Positions 44,180 to 53,180 are shown, counted from the stretch's first letter. The stretch: 64,000 nt of DNA from DVEG01 sp964405435 (GCA_964405435.1 CAYOOD010000008.1:56396-120395), one strand, 5' to 3'. Notes: generated from the letters alone by a model not told the origin. Numbers and translations: made by a program.

Positions 44180-44998
44180 ATGGCGGGCACGGTACTGATT
44201 ACGGGCGCTTCTCAAGGCATTGGGAAAGCTACAGCGCTTTGGCTGGCTGGCAAAGGGTATGATTTTGTACTGGCGGCTCGTCAAGCCGATCGATTGGAAG
44301 CGATCGCCTCTGAGGTACGCGCGATCGGTCGCTCTGCCCTGGCGGTTCCCACCGACGTAAAAGATCCCGAACAAGTGAACGCACTCGTCCGCAAGGGATT
44401 GGAGCGCTACGGCGCGATCGACGTGCTGATTAACAATGCAGGCATCTACAGCATAGGACCTGTGGAAGAATTTTCCTTAAGCGACTGGCACGAGATCGTC
44501 GATACGAATTTGTGGGGATATATCCACACCATTCACGCCCTCTTGCCCCATTTTCTAGAACGCGGTGCCGGAACGATTGTCAATGTCAGTTCGATCGGCG
44601 GCAAAGTGCCGATTGCTTATCACGCTCTTTACTCGACGAGCAAATTTGCCGTCACCGGGCTGACGGAAGTGCTGCACGCTGAATTAGCGCCCAAAGGCGT
44701 TCGCGTTTGCGGGATTTATCCGAACTACATCAAAACTAGCCTGATGGAGCGGACGATCTTTTCAGGGAAAAGCGATCGCGACATTCAAGCCCGCCGCCAA
44801 CTGCTAGAGAAGACGTTTGAGAATCCCCTCACCGAGAAGCCCGAAGATGTAGCGCGGGCGATTTGGCAGGCGATCGAAAATCAGCAGTCTGAGGTCTTGG
44901 TAGGAACTGCAAATATTTCGCAGGCTATCTATCGGTTGTTTCCGGGCTTGGTGCAGTGGATATCTAGGAAAACCTTTGGAATGCGAGAAAGCGGCTAA
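44180..44998 (+). CDS. Short-chain dehydrogenase/reductase
   Basis: 272 residues from ATG 44180, preceded by GGGAGGA at the right distance; upstream in-frame codons at 44102 lack this. The Rossmann motif TGASQGIG (residues 8-15), NNAG and the catalytic YSTSK motif (preceded by SS in NVSSIGGKVP) define a classical SDR. The missing basic residues after the second beta strand are replaced by AARQADR, which favours NADP(H). The substrate is unknown. A related SDR lies at 56380-57414. Confidence 0.9.
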   Translation: MAGTVLITGASQGIGKATALWLAGKGYDFVLAARQADRLEAIASEVRAIGRSALAVPTDVKDPEQVNALVRKGLERYGAIDVLINNAGIYSIGPVEEFSLSDWHEIVDTNLWGYIHTIHALLPHFLERGAGTIVNVSSIGGKVPIAYHALYSTSKFAVTGLTEVLHAELAPKGVRVCGIYPNYIKTSLMERTIFSGKSDRDIQARRQLLEKTFENPLTEKPEDVARAIWQAIENQQSEVLVGTANISQAIYRLFPGLVQWISRKTFGMRESG

Positions 44999-45492
44999 TC
45001 TTCCTATTTATTCTCTATTTTGTAGGTACTTAATATCAGGTTTTTTCCAAAAAAAGCGTAGCAGTACGCACACCTATACGATTCATACCTTGCTTGTCAG
45101 TTAGCTTTGTTCGGTTGCTTACAGAAAAGGTTAAAGGGGGTGTTGAGCTTCCGATAGATAGATAAAGAGGCCATCACTGACCCTAAGAGAGAGGAGGCTT
45201 TGTACCCGATTTCTTAAAATTATTACAGCCGAAAAGTTAGAATTGAGTGGGTAGCTTTTAAGCAAGAAGCGTGACTTAAGTAGATGAGCATAAATCATTG
45301 CAGTAGGGTTGTGGGAGTACGGGCGTCCTCTATGCTTCCATAAATAGCGGCTTCTAGCCGCACCACTTCCGTGGGGGTGTGCAATTGATTCTGCATAATT
45401 GCTTACCTGTAGGTTGTTGCACTAGATCGGCGAAAGCGCAATTCCGGCGGGACGAATACCCGCCCGAACCTTGTCAGAAAAGAGGGATTAAC
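44999..45492. other. Intergenic region
   Basis: About 490 bases without a supported gene. An in-frame upstream extension of the next gene (45379 on) lacks a ribosome binding site. No remnant of the missing N-terminal half of the CrtO-like gene is recognisable. Confidence 0.4.
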
Positions 45493-45948
45493 ATGAAAGA
45501 ACGTAACTTTACCTTGATTCTCGGAATCGTCTTCGTGCTGTTAGGGTTGGCTGGATTTGTACCCGGTTTGGTTTCCATGCCTGCGGGTGCTGCGCCTAAT
45601 ATCCCGCTAGATGCCCCCAGCGTCACCTTTGACGAACAATATGGCTACCTGTTCGGGCTATTCCCAACGAATTTGCTACACAACCTCGTGCATGTTGCCG
45701 TTGGGCTCCTGGGTATTGCCTCGTCTACCAACACGAGCAATACGCGCCTATTCAACCGCAGTTATGCCATTGTCTATGCCCTGATGGCGTTCATGGGCTT
45801 ATTCCCCTACGGCAATACGATGTTCGGCTTAATGCCGATCCACGGTTACAATATTTGGTTCAACGCAGTTACGGCAGTAGCCGCTGCCTACTACGGTTTC
45901 GTATTACCTACACAAGTCAGGGATATGGAGGCATCCCCCAGCTCATAG
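45493..45948 (+). CDS. DUF4383-family membrane protein
   Basis: 151 residues from ATG 45493 (GGGATTAAC upstream). Four membrane spans (NFTLILGIVFVLLGLAGFVP, LLHNLVHVAVGLLGIAS, YAIVYALMAFMGLFPYG, WFNAVTAVAAAYYGFVLP) and the HNLVHVAVG motif fit DUF4383. Family function is unknown; members often occur with stress genes. It ends one base before the CrtO-like remnant. Confidence 0.85.
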   Translation: MKERNFTLILGIVFVLLGLAGFVPGLVSMPAGAAPNIPLDAPSVTFDEQYGYLFGLFPTNLLHNLVHVAVGLLGIASSTNTSNTRLFNRSYAIVYALMAFMGLFPYGNTMFGLMPIHGYNIWFNAVTAVAAAYYGFVLPTQVRDMEASPSS

Positions 45949-45949
45949 A

Positions 45950-47026
45950 ATGGCGGCAGAAATGAGTACGCCTACCTCTCAAAAAACGGGTGCGATTGGG
46001 GGAATTATGACGGCGATGCGCCACTATCCCGGGGTTGCCAGACCGAAGGGCGGCACGGGGGCGCTGACGCAGGCTTTGCTGAATTTGGTGCAAAGTCTGG
46101 GCGGAGTCATTCTCACCGAGCAGCAGGTTGAGAGAGTTTTGGTAGATGAGGGTCGAGCTGTGGGGGTGCGGGTGAGGGGCGGCAGGGAATACCGGGCGAA
46201 TCGGGGGGTAATTTCTAATATTGATGCCAAGCGCCTGTTCCTGCACTTGATGGAACCGAGCGACGTGGACGCTGCCGCTCGCCAGTTGCGCGATCGCCTG
46301 GAGCGCCGCATCGTCAACAACAACGAATCCATTCTCAAAATCGACTGAGCGCTCTCGGAAATACCCCGATTCCAGCATCACGAACACAAAGACGAGTACC
46401 CGATCGGCGCTGTGCTGATTGCGGATTCCGTCGATCGCGTAGAGGTCGCTCACAGTGACTGCATTGTCGGCAAGATTCCCGATGAAAATCCCTCGATGTT
46501 CTTGGCTGTACCTACGGTACTCGATCCGTCAATGGCACCAGAAGGGAAGCACGCGCTCTGGATCGAATTTTTTGCCCCCTATCAAATCAAAGGGGCAGAA
46601 GGAACTGGCTTGCACGGCACGGGATGGACGGACGAGCTGAAAAATAAAGTCGCCGATCGCGTCCTCGATAAATTGGCAGACTATGCGCCCAATCTCAAGC
46701 ATTCTATCATCGCCCGCCGTGTAGAAAGTCCCGCTGAACTCGGCGATCGCCTGGGATTTCTCAAGGGAAATTACTATCATATTGACATGACCTTCGACCA
46801 GATGATGTTTTTCCGTCCGCTGCCGGAGATAGCCAATTACACGACTCCGATTGAGGGTCTATTTCTCACGGGAGCGGGAACCCATCCGGGCGGAGCAATT
46901 TCCGGGATGCCCGGACGCAATTGTGCCCGCGTCTTCCTGCAAGAGCAGCAGCCGATCGCCCAGACCCTGGCTGATGCGGGAAATAGCCTCAAATCAACGG
47001 TGAAATCCATTTTCTCCCACCTGTAG
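45950..47026 (+). pseudogene. CrtO-like FAD-dependent oxidoreductase, N-terminally truncated with an in-frame stop
   Basis: The reading frame from 45950 to 47026 codes for the last ~60% of a CrtO/phytoene-dehydrogenase-like oxidoreductase: ARPKGGTGALTQALLNLV, ISNIDAKRLFLHLMEPSDV, then after the break TGAGTHPGGAISGMPGRNCA at the FAD-binding C-terminus. A TGA stop at 46346-46348 interrupts the frame (SILKID stop ALSEIPRF), and the downstream half continues in the same frame with no shift. The N-terminal Rossmann GxGxxG part, roughly 200 residues in relatives, is absent. Both defects argue for a decayed gene; the second half could be translated from GTG 46412 but would lack cofactor binding. Confidence 0.8.
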
Positions 47027-47059
47027 GGCGGCTCTTTAAATAATTCCCAATCGTCATCA

Positions 47060-47266
47060 ATGCAAGAGGCTGAACTTATGATTTGTCGAGATTTCTTGAT
47101 TTGTTTGCGAGTCAGGGCTTTACAGTCGAAACAAAAAGATTCCGAAAGCTGTTTTTTGAATCTTCCCTGTGGCTGTTCCAATCCAGGGAAAAACCTGCAT
47201 TGCGAAGAATGTCCCTACCTCGAAGCTTGCCTGTCTCGCTGCAAGCCCTTTAAAAAAATCAGCTAG
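47060..47266 (+). CDS. Small cysteine-rich protein
   Basis: A 68-residue protein (possibly shorter from an ATG at 47078). It has nine cysteines, mostly in the C-terminal half: CFLNLPCGCSNPGKNLHCEE, then CPYLEACLSRC. The pattern could bind a zinc ion or Fe-S cluster, or form disulfides. It lies 45 bases before the glutathione-reductase-like gene. No family recognised; moderate confidence that it is expressed. Confidence 0.45.
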   Translation: MQEAELMICRDFLICLRVRALQSKQKDSESCFLNLPCGCSNPGKNLHCEECPYLEACLSRCKPFKKIS

Positions 47267-47310
47267 TCCGCGCCAACTTAAGGCCAATCGTTAATCCAGA
47301 ATATTAATTT

Positions 47311-48654
47311 ATGACATTCGATTGGGATCTGTTTGTAATCGGTGCGGGACCCGGGGGGCTGGCTGCGTCAGAAAGGGCAGCCAGCTATGGGGCGCGGGTG
47401 GCGATCGCGGAGCAAGAGTTTGTCGGCGGTACTTGTGTCAGCCGAGGCTGCATTCCCGAAAAACTAATGACGTTTGCCGCTGAATTTTCTGAGGACTATG
47501 AAGATTCCGAGGGCTATGGATGGAACAAAACCCGCTGCAATTTTGACTGGGCGCAATTCATTGCGGCGAAGGAAGAGGAAATTCAACGTCTCAGTCAGGT
47601 ACACTCGCAGAAACTTCTGGATGCAGGAGTCGAGCGAATCGAGGGGCGGGCTATTTTTTTAGATGAACATACTGTAGAAGTTTCGGGACGCAAAATTACT
47701 GCTGATAAAATTTTGATTGCGGTGGGAGCCAAAGCCGTGAAGCCGGAAATACCGGGATCTGAATGCGGCATCACCTCCCGCGAACTCTTCAATCTCCCGC
47801 AGCAACCCAAGCACATCGCAGTGATTGGCAGCGATTATATTGCCGTGAAATTGGCGGGCATTATGACATCTCTGGGCTCCCGGGTGACTCAGATAATGGA
47901 AGAAGGCTGCATTCTCCCGGCTTTTGATGCAGATATTCGCGCGGCTGTGGCGGAGGGCATGAGCAAGCGCGGCATTCAAATTCTTAACCAAACAGCGGTT
48001 AAAGAAATTGTCCGGGTGGGGGAGGAGTTCAATTTAGACCTGTCAGGAGATAGCTACAATACGTTGAGTGCCGATACGGTACTTTTTGCGATCGCTCGCG
48101 TTCCGAATATTGGTGGTTTGGCGCTGGAGAAGGTGGGCGTTGCCGTGGAGCGGGGCGCTATTGTAGTAGACGAGTACAACAGAACTGCGAGAGAGAATAT
48201 TTTCGCAGTTGGGGATTGTATTAATCGGCTGAATTTTACTCCCGTTGCGATCGCGCAGGGGCGAGCTTTTGCCGATACGCAATTTGGGAACAACCCCCAT
48301 ACGGTGAGTTGTGAGTACGTTCCCGCAACCGTCAGCTCGCGCCCAGAGGCGGCGACAGTTGGTTTGAGCGAAGCGCAGGCGCGCGAACAACTGGGCGACG
48401 CGGCGCGATGCTATCGATCGCAGTTTCGCCCCCTTTTGCACAGTCTGGCTAAACGGGATGAAAAAACGTTCATCAAGCTAGTGGTTGACGATCGCAGCGA
48501 TCGCGTGCTGGGCGTTCACATGGTGGGCGAAGGAGCGGTTGAGATCGTACAATGTCTGGCGCTCGCTCTCCGTCTTGGTGCCGCGAAAAAAGACTTTGAT
48601 GCTGCGATTGGCATTCACCCTTCAGCGGCGGAAGAGTTTTTCACGCTGCGGTAA
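47311..48654 (+). CDS. Glutathione-reductase-like FAD/disulfide oxidoreductase with altered NADPH-binding motif
   Basis: 447 residues of the GR family: FAD motif GAGPGG at 11-16, redox pair C42/C47 in GGTCVSRGCIPEKLM, GDCINRLNFTPVAIAQGRAF near 300 and the dimer-interface HPSAAEEFF near the C-terminus. Glutathione reductase reduces GSSG with NADPH. Here the second Rossmann motif reads VIGSDYIAVKLAGI (173-178 GSDYIA), where relatives have GxGYIA, and the downstream loop has MEEGCILPAFD in place of the usual arginine-containing RGDEILRGFD. Both changes touch the NADPH site. It may be a working paralogue with another donor, or be losing activity. Confidence 0.85.
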   Translation: MTFDWDLFVIGAGPGGLAASERAASYGARVAIAEQEFVGGTCVSRGCIPEKLMTFAAEFSEDYEDSEGYGWNKTRCNFDWAQFIAAKEEEIQRLSQVHSQKLLDAGVERIEGRAIFLDEHTVEVSGRKITADKILIAVGAKAVKPEIPGSECGITSRELFNLPQQPKHIAVIGSDYIAVKLAGIMTSLGSRVTQIMEEGCILPAFDADIRAAVAEGMSKRGIQILNQTAVKEIVRVGEEFNLDLSGDSYNTLSADTVLFAIARVPNIGGLALEKVGVAVERGAIVVDEYNRTARENIFAVGDCINRLNFTPVAIAQGRAFADTQFGNNPHTVSCEYVPATVSSRPEAATVGLSEAQAREQLGDAARCYRSQFRPLLHSLAKRDEKTFIKLVVDDRSDRVLGVHMVGEGAVEIVQCLALALRLGAAKKDFDAAIGIHPSAAEEFFTLR

Positions 48655-48703
48655 ATCGGCGAGTAAATCCCGAGGGGAGGGGGAAGCAAACGGAATTGTC
48701 AAT

Positions 48704-48727
48704 TCTCGGTTTTAACCGAGAGATTAT
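48704..48727 (+). terminator. Hairpin after the GR-like gene
   Basis: TCTCGGTT / AACCGAGA stem with a TT loop, then GATTATTT. Weak T-run; probable but not certain terminator. Confidence 0.4.
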
Positions 48728-48825
48728 TTGCCCGTTAGCGACAGCCATGCCTTAGAGAAGACGCCTTCCCGGTAAGATTGTATGCTTCACCCCTACAAAA
48801 ATGAGAGGCTCCCCTGCAAGGCGGC

Positions 48826-49041
48826 TCAGTTGTAGTTCATTTCTGAACCCTTAACTTCTCTATTCAATTTTGCCGGGTTTATTTGCCATTTTTTCTGAAG
48901 CTTTGATATGAAAACAAGCTTCTCTATTTTTTGCGGACTATCTCTCAATTTTCTATAGTAAAATTGAAGATAATCGAGGTGGGCAAATAATCTATTTACT
49001 AGATCGGCATAGAATCCTGAAGAAACCTCTTTGTTGCTCAT
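48826..49041 (-). CDS. Small hypothetical protein A
   Basis: A 71-residue basic protein (MSNKEVSSGFYADLVNRLF ...) with AGGAG eight bases before the ATG, which supports translation. No motif recognised. Helical; two aromatic-rich segments. Both this and the next minus-strand gene begin MSNK. Confidence 0.55.
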   Translation of the reverse strand: MSNKEVSSGFYADLVNRLFAHLDYLQFYYRKLRDSPQKIEKLVFISKLQKKWQINPAKLNREVKGSEMNYN

Positions 49042-49185
49042 AGTGGCTCCTAAGTTCAGTGCGCTATCTGCGCTGACACTTCCAAATTAATGCGGGCGAA
49101 AAGCCTGCGGCATAGCTGTGCTTACCGCTACAGGTTTCCCTCTGATTCGCGCTCTTGCCGATCTGCTGTATCCCCGGCGCGTCCG

Positions 49186-49401
49186 TCAATTCATCACCCC
49201 GGTGATGTCTGTTTCGTGCAGGAGGATGGTTGTCTCGAAACCGATTCTGCCCATATCCGGTTCCGGTCCCATCTCCATTTCAACGGAATAGAACCACGAA
49301 TCCGCATCGGGTTGGTAACTTTTCACCCTGCCCGTTCCCCCCACAAACCAGACTATCTGATCTTTGCAAAACCTGGGGGTTGCCTTGCTTTTGTTGCTCA
49401 T
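49186..49401 (-). CDS. Small SH3-like hypothetical protein B
   Basis: A 71-residue protein with a tight AGGAG ribosome binding site (AGGAGATGAGC). The sequence CKDQIVWFVGGTGRVKSYQP and VEMEMGPEPDMGRIG has the alternating pattern of a small beta-barrel (SH3-like) fold. I recall similar short cyanobacterial proteins of unknown role. 145 bases upstream of gene A in the same direction. Confidence 0.65.
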   Translation of the reverse strand: MSNKSKATPRFCKDQIVWFVGGTGRVKSYQPDADSWFYSVEMEMGPEPDMGRIGFETTILLHETDITGVMN

Positions 49402-49909
49402 CTCCTGCTCCTAGCGTTTGCGGTTGGAATTCAGAAAAAAGCGATAGATAGGCTTCTTGATGGCAAGTAGCGCGCTCGTTGGGACTGACTTAACGCACCC
49501 TTCTGAGTCAGGCAAATTTTCTGCGATCGCCCCCGAACAGCGACTCAGCTAAAAAAAGCTATTTTTCCGTCGCAGCTCTTTAATAAAGTGAGGACTCTTT
49601 CTAATCGAGTCTCCTTATTAACTAAATTAACTTCTGCCGTTTCACCCGGCCTCTAACTGAGGAATGGCTTGCGCTTCTACCAGGGGAATTATTTTTTTGT
49701 CAAAACATCCGGTCGGAGAGGAGACTTTCTCTGCCTTGAGGGGTGCTTTGGTTCGCGCGCTTCACCGTTCAGCCTTGGAGAATTGGGGTTGAAGAATTGC
49801 TCTGCCATGTCTGGAAATCCCGGCAAGGCAACGAAGCGATCGACGTGGGGCGATCGCGCCGCCAACTCTGCCACCAACGGAAAGGATCGGTCACGATCAA
49901 AAAAACTGT
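49402..49909. other. Intergenic region
   Basis: About 500 bases; no gene supported. AT-rich parts near 49555-49640 could hold promoters. Frames on the plus strand lack ribosome binding sites. Confidence 0.4.
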
Positions 49910-50320
49910 TCAGGACAGATTCGCTTGTCCCATGATATCGGGATGTTCCACGCCAGTTAAGCGATTCCACAGGTGATAATCGACCTCAGTTTTGGGCACG
50001 ATCCAGTCGTCAGAACCGACTTCCATGTCGCCCATTGCGGTAAATTCTCGGGGATGCGGTTCCCGCAGATTGATGTAGGTTGCGCCTTGTTCCAAACGGC
50101 TTCCTTGCGGCAGCACCCGAATCTGCTTGAGTTCGTCGTCTGTATACCCTTCCATTTGGCGGTGCAGGTCTTTTATATCATAAGCTGTCGCGATATTTTC
50201 AGCTTTCTCCGGGTGCGGTCCCTCAAGACCAACATTGCGACCTGCCATGTGTTTGGGGGTCAAGTCTTGCTGCCATTCATCGGGCTTTGCATCGCCCGAT
50301 CGCCCAATTTTTTCACTCAT
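49910..50320 (-). CDS. Hypothetical protein, stress-cluster type
   Basis: 136 residues (MSEKIGRSGDAKPDEWQQDL ...), with GAGGAGA nine bases before the ATG. Soluble and acidic: KAENIATAYDIKDLHRQMEG, YTDDELKQIRVLPQGSRLEQ, ATYINLREPHPREFTAMGDM. The middle resembles short bacterial proteins found with general-stress genes, but I cannot name a family with confidence. Confidence 0.65.
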   Translation of the reverse strand: MSEKIGRSGDAKPDEWQQDLTPKHMAGRNVGLEGPHPEKAENIATAYDIKDLHRQMEGYTDDELKQIRVLPQGSRLEQGATYINLREPHPREFTAMGDMEVGSDDWIVPKTEVDYHLWNRLTGVEHPDIMGQANLS

Positions 50321-50781
50321 GGAATCTGTCTCCTCGAGGCATTACTTAGGATGAGGTCGCAGCCGTCCTGCTGCTGTTGGCTTTTTTCTTGTCGGGAAAG
50401 CAATTCGGAGAAAAGGCAGATGCACCTCAGCAGTTAAACGGCAGACCTGAAAAAACTAACTTACACGCCACTATGCTCTATTCGATTTCGGGATGCCAAC
50501 TGCCAAAAGAAGGATGTTGCAACGGATAATAGCGTGTCCGAGTGAAAATTGCTGAGTGCTGAGCGAGTATTCAGTGAGTTTTTACGCTCAAGACTCAGCA
50601 CCACGCAATAGGCACTCTGACTTGCTATCAGTCTCAGCAGTCAAAAGCTTTTTGCTGTTTGATTTTTATCAAAAGCTGAGGTTGATAAGGCTAAGATACA
50701 TCCTTTGACAGATCCGAGCGCTGCTTTATTTTCATAGACTGGGTTTAGCAAGGACAAAATTTAGAAGATTTTGAAAAGACC
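50321..50781. other. Intergenic region
   Basis: No gene; contains a TGAGTGCTGAGCGAGTATTC / CAGCACTCAG-type short repeat near 50548-50605. The AT-rich part before 50782 probably holds the promoter of the next gene. Confidence 0.4.
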
Positions 50782-51123
50782 ATGACAACTAAAAAAAGAC
50801 AGCCAAAGCGAACCGAAAAAATCGAGCAGCCCGTCAGTGAAGATTGGCATTATCAAAAAGAGCCAACTGCCAAAGAAAGAAATTTAACAGCTAATCCAGG
50901 GGATGTGATTGACGACACGAAATCTCTGGAAGAAAAAGCCAAACAAGTGGCTGTAGACGTTCCGGACATTACGGGCGATCGCATTACGGTGCCGACCTAT
51001 TTTATTGTGGAATATCCAGACGGCGAAAAGAAGGCACTCCACCATGTGAGAGATGCGGAAGAAATTTCTGACGTGATTCGGCAAGCCCGCATGGACGAAA
51101 ACGGCAATCGGCTTTGGTGGTAG
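50782..51123 (+). CDS. Small hypothetical protein
   Basis: 113 residues. A charged N-terminus (KKRQPKRTEKIEQPVSEDWH) is followed by a folded region (~55-113) with ITVPTYFIVEYPDGEKKALH, ISDVIRQARMDENGNRLWW. No enzyme motif. No strong ribosome binding site, though ATG is preceded by GAAAAGACC. Function unknown. Confidence 0.55.
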   Translation: MTTKKRQPKRTEKIEQPVSEDWHYQKEPTAKERNLTANPGDVIDDTKSLEEKAKQVAVDVPDITGDRITVPTYFIVEYPDGEKKALHHVRDAEEISDVIRQARMDENGNRLWW

Positions 51124-51257
51124 CAGCCGGGATTGGGAAGGATTCGCAGGCGATCGCAAATTGTCTTGCAAATTTTGCCGCTAGCGCTTTCTGCGTTGAC
51201 CATTTTTCAAGGCGGCGTTCTTGATGGCCAAATAGCCATCAAGTTTTTTTGCTTTCT

Positions 51258-51938
51258 TTACGCAACAACCTCGCTCAGTTGCCCAACCGTCCAGTCTCGA
51301 ACGACTTGGCGAACTTCTTGCGCTACTTCATCCAAGCCGTGACGGGCACCCGGATAGAGCATCAGGCGCTTCGGTTCGCCGGCAAGGTGATAAACGTATT
51401 CCGAACAAGACGGCGGCAGTACCTCGTCAGCCCTGCCGTGTACCAGCAACAGAGAGCATCGCGGTGCCAGTTGGGGGGCAACTGCTGCGCCGTAACTCTG
51501 CGTGGAGAGTGCCGCCACAGTGCGAACCGTCGCCGAGTGAGCCGCCGCTTGGATGACGACTGCACCGCCGAAAGAATGACCGGTGAGTGCGGCAGCTTGA
51601 ATGCCCTCTGCCTCCAAGAAACTCAAACCAGCCAGAACGTCGAGAACGGCTTCTTCGAGTATCGTTGGGTAGCGGTATTTGACTCGCAGGGAGGCGATCG
51701 CTTCCCCCGTCAATTCCTGGCACAGGTGAGGGTAAAGACCGATCGCTGGCGTATCCCAGTTGCCGCCAACGCCACCCACCCAAATCGCGCCTTTTTGGGC
51801 ACCGCTGACTTGATAGTAGCGGCACTCAATAACCCCGCGAGTCGTTATCAATCTAAGGGGATGGTAGCCGTCTTCTACAGGGTCTGTTTCAATGTCCTCG
51901 ACTACCATTTCGAGAAATTCGCCTCTCGCGCTTTTCAT
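51258..51938 (-). CDS. Alpha/beta-hydrolase-fold protein
   Basis: 226 residues. The nucleophile elbow GHSFGG places Ser122 and the likely acid is in VHGRADEVLP (~173); the final His is in ARHGLDEVAQE (~202). The N-terminal ~45 residues form an added beta part. The fold covers esterases, lipases and dienelactone hydrolases. Substrate unknown. It lies 49 bases downstream of the Nudix gene, same strand. Confidence 0.88.
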   Translation of the reverse strand: MKSARGEFLEMVVEDIETDPVEDGYHPLRLITTRGVIECRYYQVSGAQKGAIWVGGVGGNWDTPAIGLYPHLCQELTGEAIASLRVKYRYPTILEEAVLDVLAGLSFLEAEGIQAAALTGHSFGGAVVIQAAAHSATVRTVAALSTQSYGAAVAPQLAPRCSLLLVHGRADEVLPPSCSEYVYHLAGEPKRLMLYPGARHGLDEVAQEVRQVVRDWTVGQLSEVVA

Positions 51939-51987
51939 ACTCTATTTCCTTCGCTCGATATTGCTTGTGTTCTGAGATCGCAGTCTC

Positions 51988-52584
51988 TTATTTCTTGCAA
52001 TTCTGTGCTAATAGAAAGGATGACTCGCGGCGAGCGGCATTTTCTGAGAAAAGGTGGCCTGCTTTGAGAAGCAGAACGCTACTAGGGCCGTGGCTGATGG
52101 CGCTGTCCATCGCCATTTGTACCGCTGCATCTAAGGTAAATTTAACGGTTTCTATGGATTCGGTTCCTTCTCGATTTGTTTCGGTGAAGGTTAAATCCCG
52201 GGCGAGAAATAGATGCACGGGGCAGTGGACAATTGAGGTATCTAAATGGACGATGCCTAAATCCATCCATTCACCGGCTTGGATGCCCAGTTCTTCTTGA
52301 AGCTCTCGTTGTGCCGCATCGAGAGACGGTTCGCCCTCGTCAACAGCACCGCAGACAACTTCGATACTCTCGCTGCCAAGGGCATAGCGAAATTGTCGGA
52401 TCAGGTAAACAACGCCGTCTCTATCTATCGGCAGAATGGCAACCCCAGGCTTCATGCTGACGGTGGCATACATGCCCGGTTTTCCGTCCGGTTGCAGCAC
52501 TTGGTCTTCCCGGACGTGAATAAATGAATTGCGGTATTTCCGAGAAGTTTCTTGAATCGTCCACGGGCCGTGTTTTTGTTCCAT
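51988..52584 (-). CDS. Nudix hydrolase, ADP-ribose-pyrophosphatase-like
   Basis: 198 residues. Contains a complete Nudix box GAVDEGEPSLDAAQRELQEE followed by LGI, matching G-x5-E-x7-R-E-x2-E-E-x-G. N-terminal VREDQVLQPDGKPGMYATV and the ...IEVVCGAVDEGE... arrangement resemble ADP-ribose pyrophosphatases, which clear ADP-ribose and related nucleotide sugars. The C-terminus is an extra helix. Substrate not proven. Confidence 0.9.
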   Translation of the reverse strand: MEQKHGPWTIQETSRKYRNSFIHVREDQVLQPDGKPGMYATVSMKPGVAILPIDRDGVVYLIRQFRYALGSESIEVVCGAVDEGEPSLDAAQRELQEELGIQAGEWMDLGIVHLDTSIVHCPVHLFLARDLTFTETNREGTESIETVKFTLDAAVQMAMDSAISHGPSSVLLLKAGHLFSENAARRESSFLLAQNCKK

Positions 52585-52692
52585 GATGAGTTCCCTTGGT
52601 ATTGCATGACAAACAAGTCGAGCGCGATCGCTCGCGCTTTATTTTGTTTCAGGCAAATTTGCTAGTAATTCGGCACGAAGGCCAGGGAGATT

Positions 52693-52926
52693 TTAAACCT
52701 GCGATCGCTCGTAAGTGCCCCAGTCTTCAATGCGGCGATCGCTAAAAATCTGCTCAGCGCGGCGAATTTCGTCCTCGCTGCCTTCTAGAATGACTAAATA
52801 ATTGCCTTGATGCAGGCGATCGCCGTAAATTCTCGCGTGTTCTTCAGGAATGCCTAAATCCGCCAGTCCCTTCACCAAATCCCCCGCAGCGGCTGCGGCA
52901 ATTCCCGTACCCGCGACGCTAGCCAC
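52693..52926 (-). CDS. Short C-terminal fragment of a general-stress-protein-17M-like family
   Basis: 77 residues. The segment ADLGIPEEHARIYGDRLHQG followed by NYLVILEGSEDEIRRAEQIF and EDWGTY matches the C-terminal half of GSP17M-like (YflT-type) proteins, which are usually about twice this length. Only the second half is here, starting with GTG 52926. It may be an independently translated fragment or a remnant of a larger gene cut at its 5' end; no upstream half is visible. Confidence 0.55.
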   Translation of the reverse strand: MASVAGTGIAAAAAGDLVKGLADLGIPEEHARIYGDRLHQGNYLVILEGSEDEIRRAEQIFSDRRIEDWGTYERSQV

Positions 52927-53126
52927 CTCGTTTACCTTTAAAAAAGAATCGCTATATTTATATCTTCGTACATTTACTTAGGAGATTCCTCTCTCTAGAG
53001 ATGTAACCTAGCGGCTCAGTCGCGGCTGAATAACGGTTGTGTTGTCAAGAGAGAACGGTGCGATTGCCCTTCTGCGCGACGATCTCATCCGACTACTCGC
53101 AAGCGTTAACGCCCCTGCTTTTCGTA

Positions 53127-53164
53127 CTTCCCAGACGAGGGGCGATCGCTCCTCGTCTGGGAAG
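53127..53164. repeat. Long perfect hairpin downstream of the alcohol dehydrogenase
   Basis: Arms CTTCCCAGACGAGG (53127-53140) and CCTCGTCTGGGAAG (53151-53164) around GGCGATCGCT. It lies 17 bases beyond the end of the alcohol dehydrogenase gene on the minus strand, so it is likely to limit read-through; no T-run follows. Confidence 0.7.
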
Positions 53165-53180
53165 CGGCTGACGGGGGCTT

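Noticed and set aside
45379..45492. N-terminal extension of the DUF4383 gene
   Set aside because: The extra 38 residues are Cys/Arg-rich and lack a ribosome binding site, whereas the ATG at 45493 opens directly into the first membrane span.
46346..46348. TGA read as selenocysteine or by programmed readthrough
   Set aside because: No downstream stem-loop of the required kind was seen, the residue aligns with an ordinary position in the family, and the gene also lacks its N-terminal half, so decay is the simpler reading.
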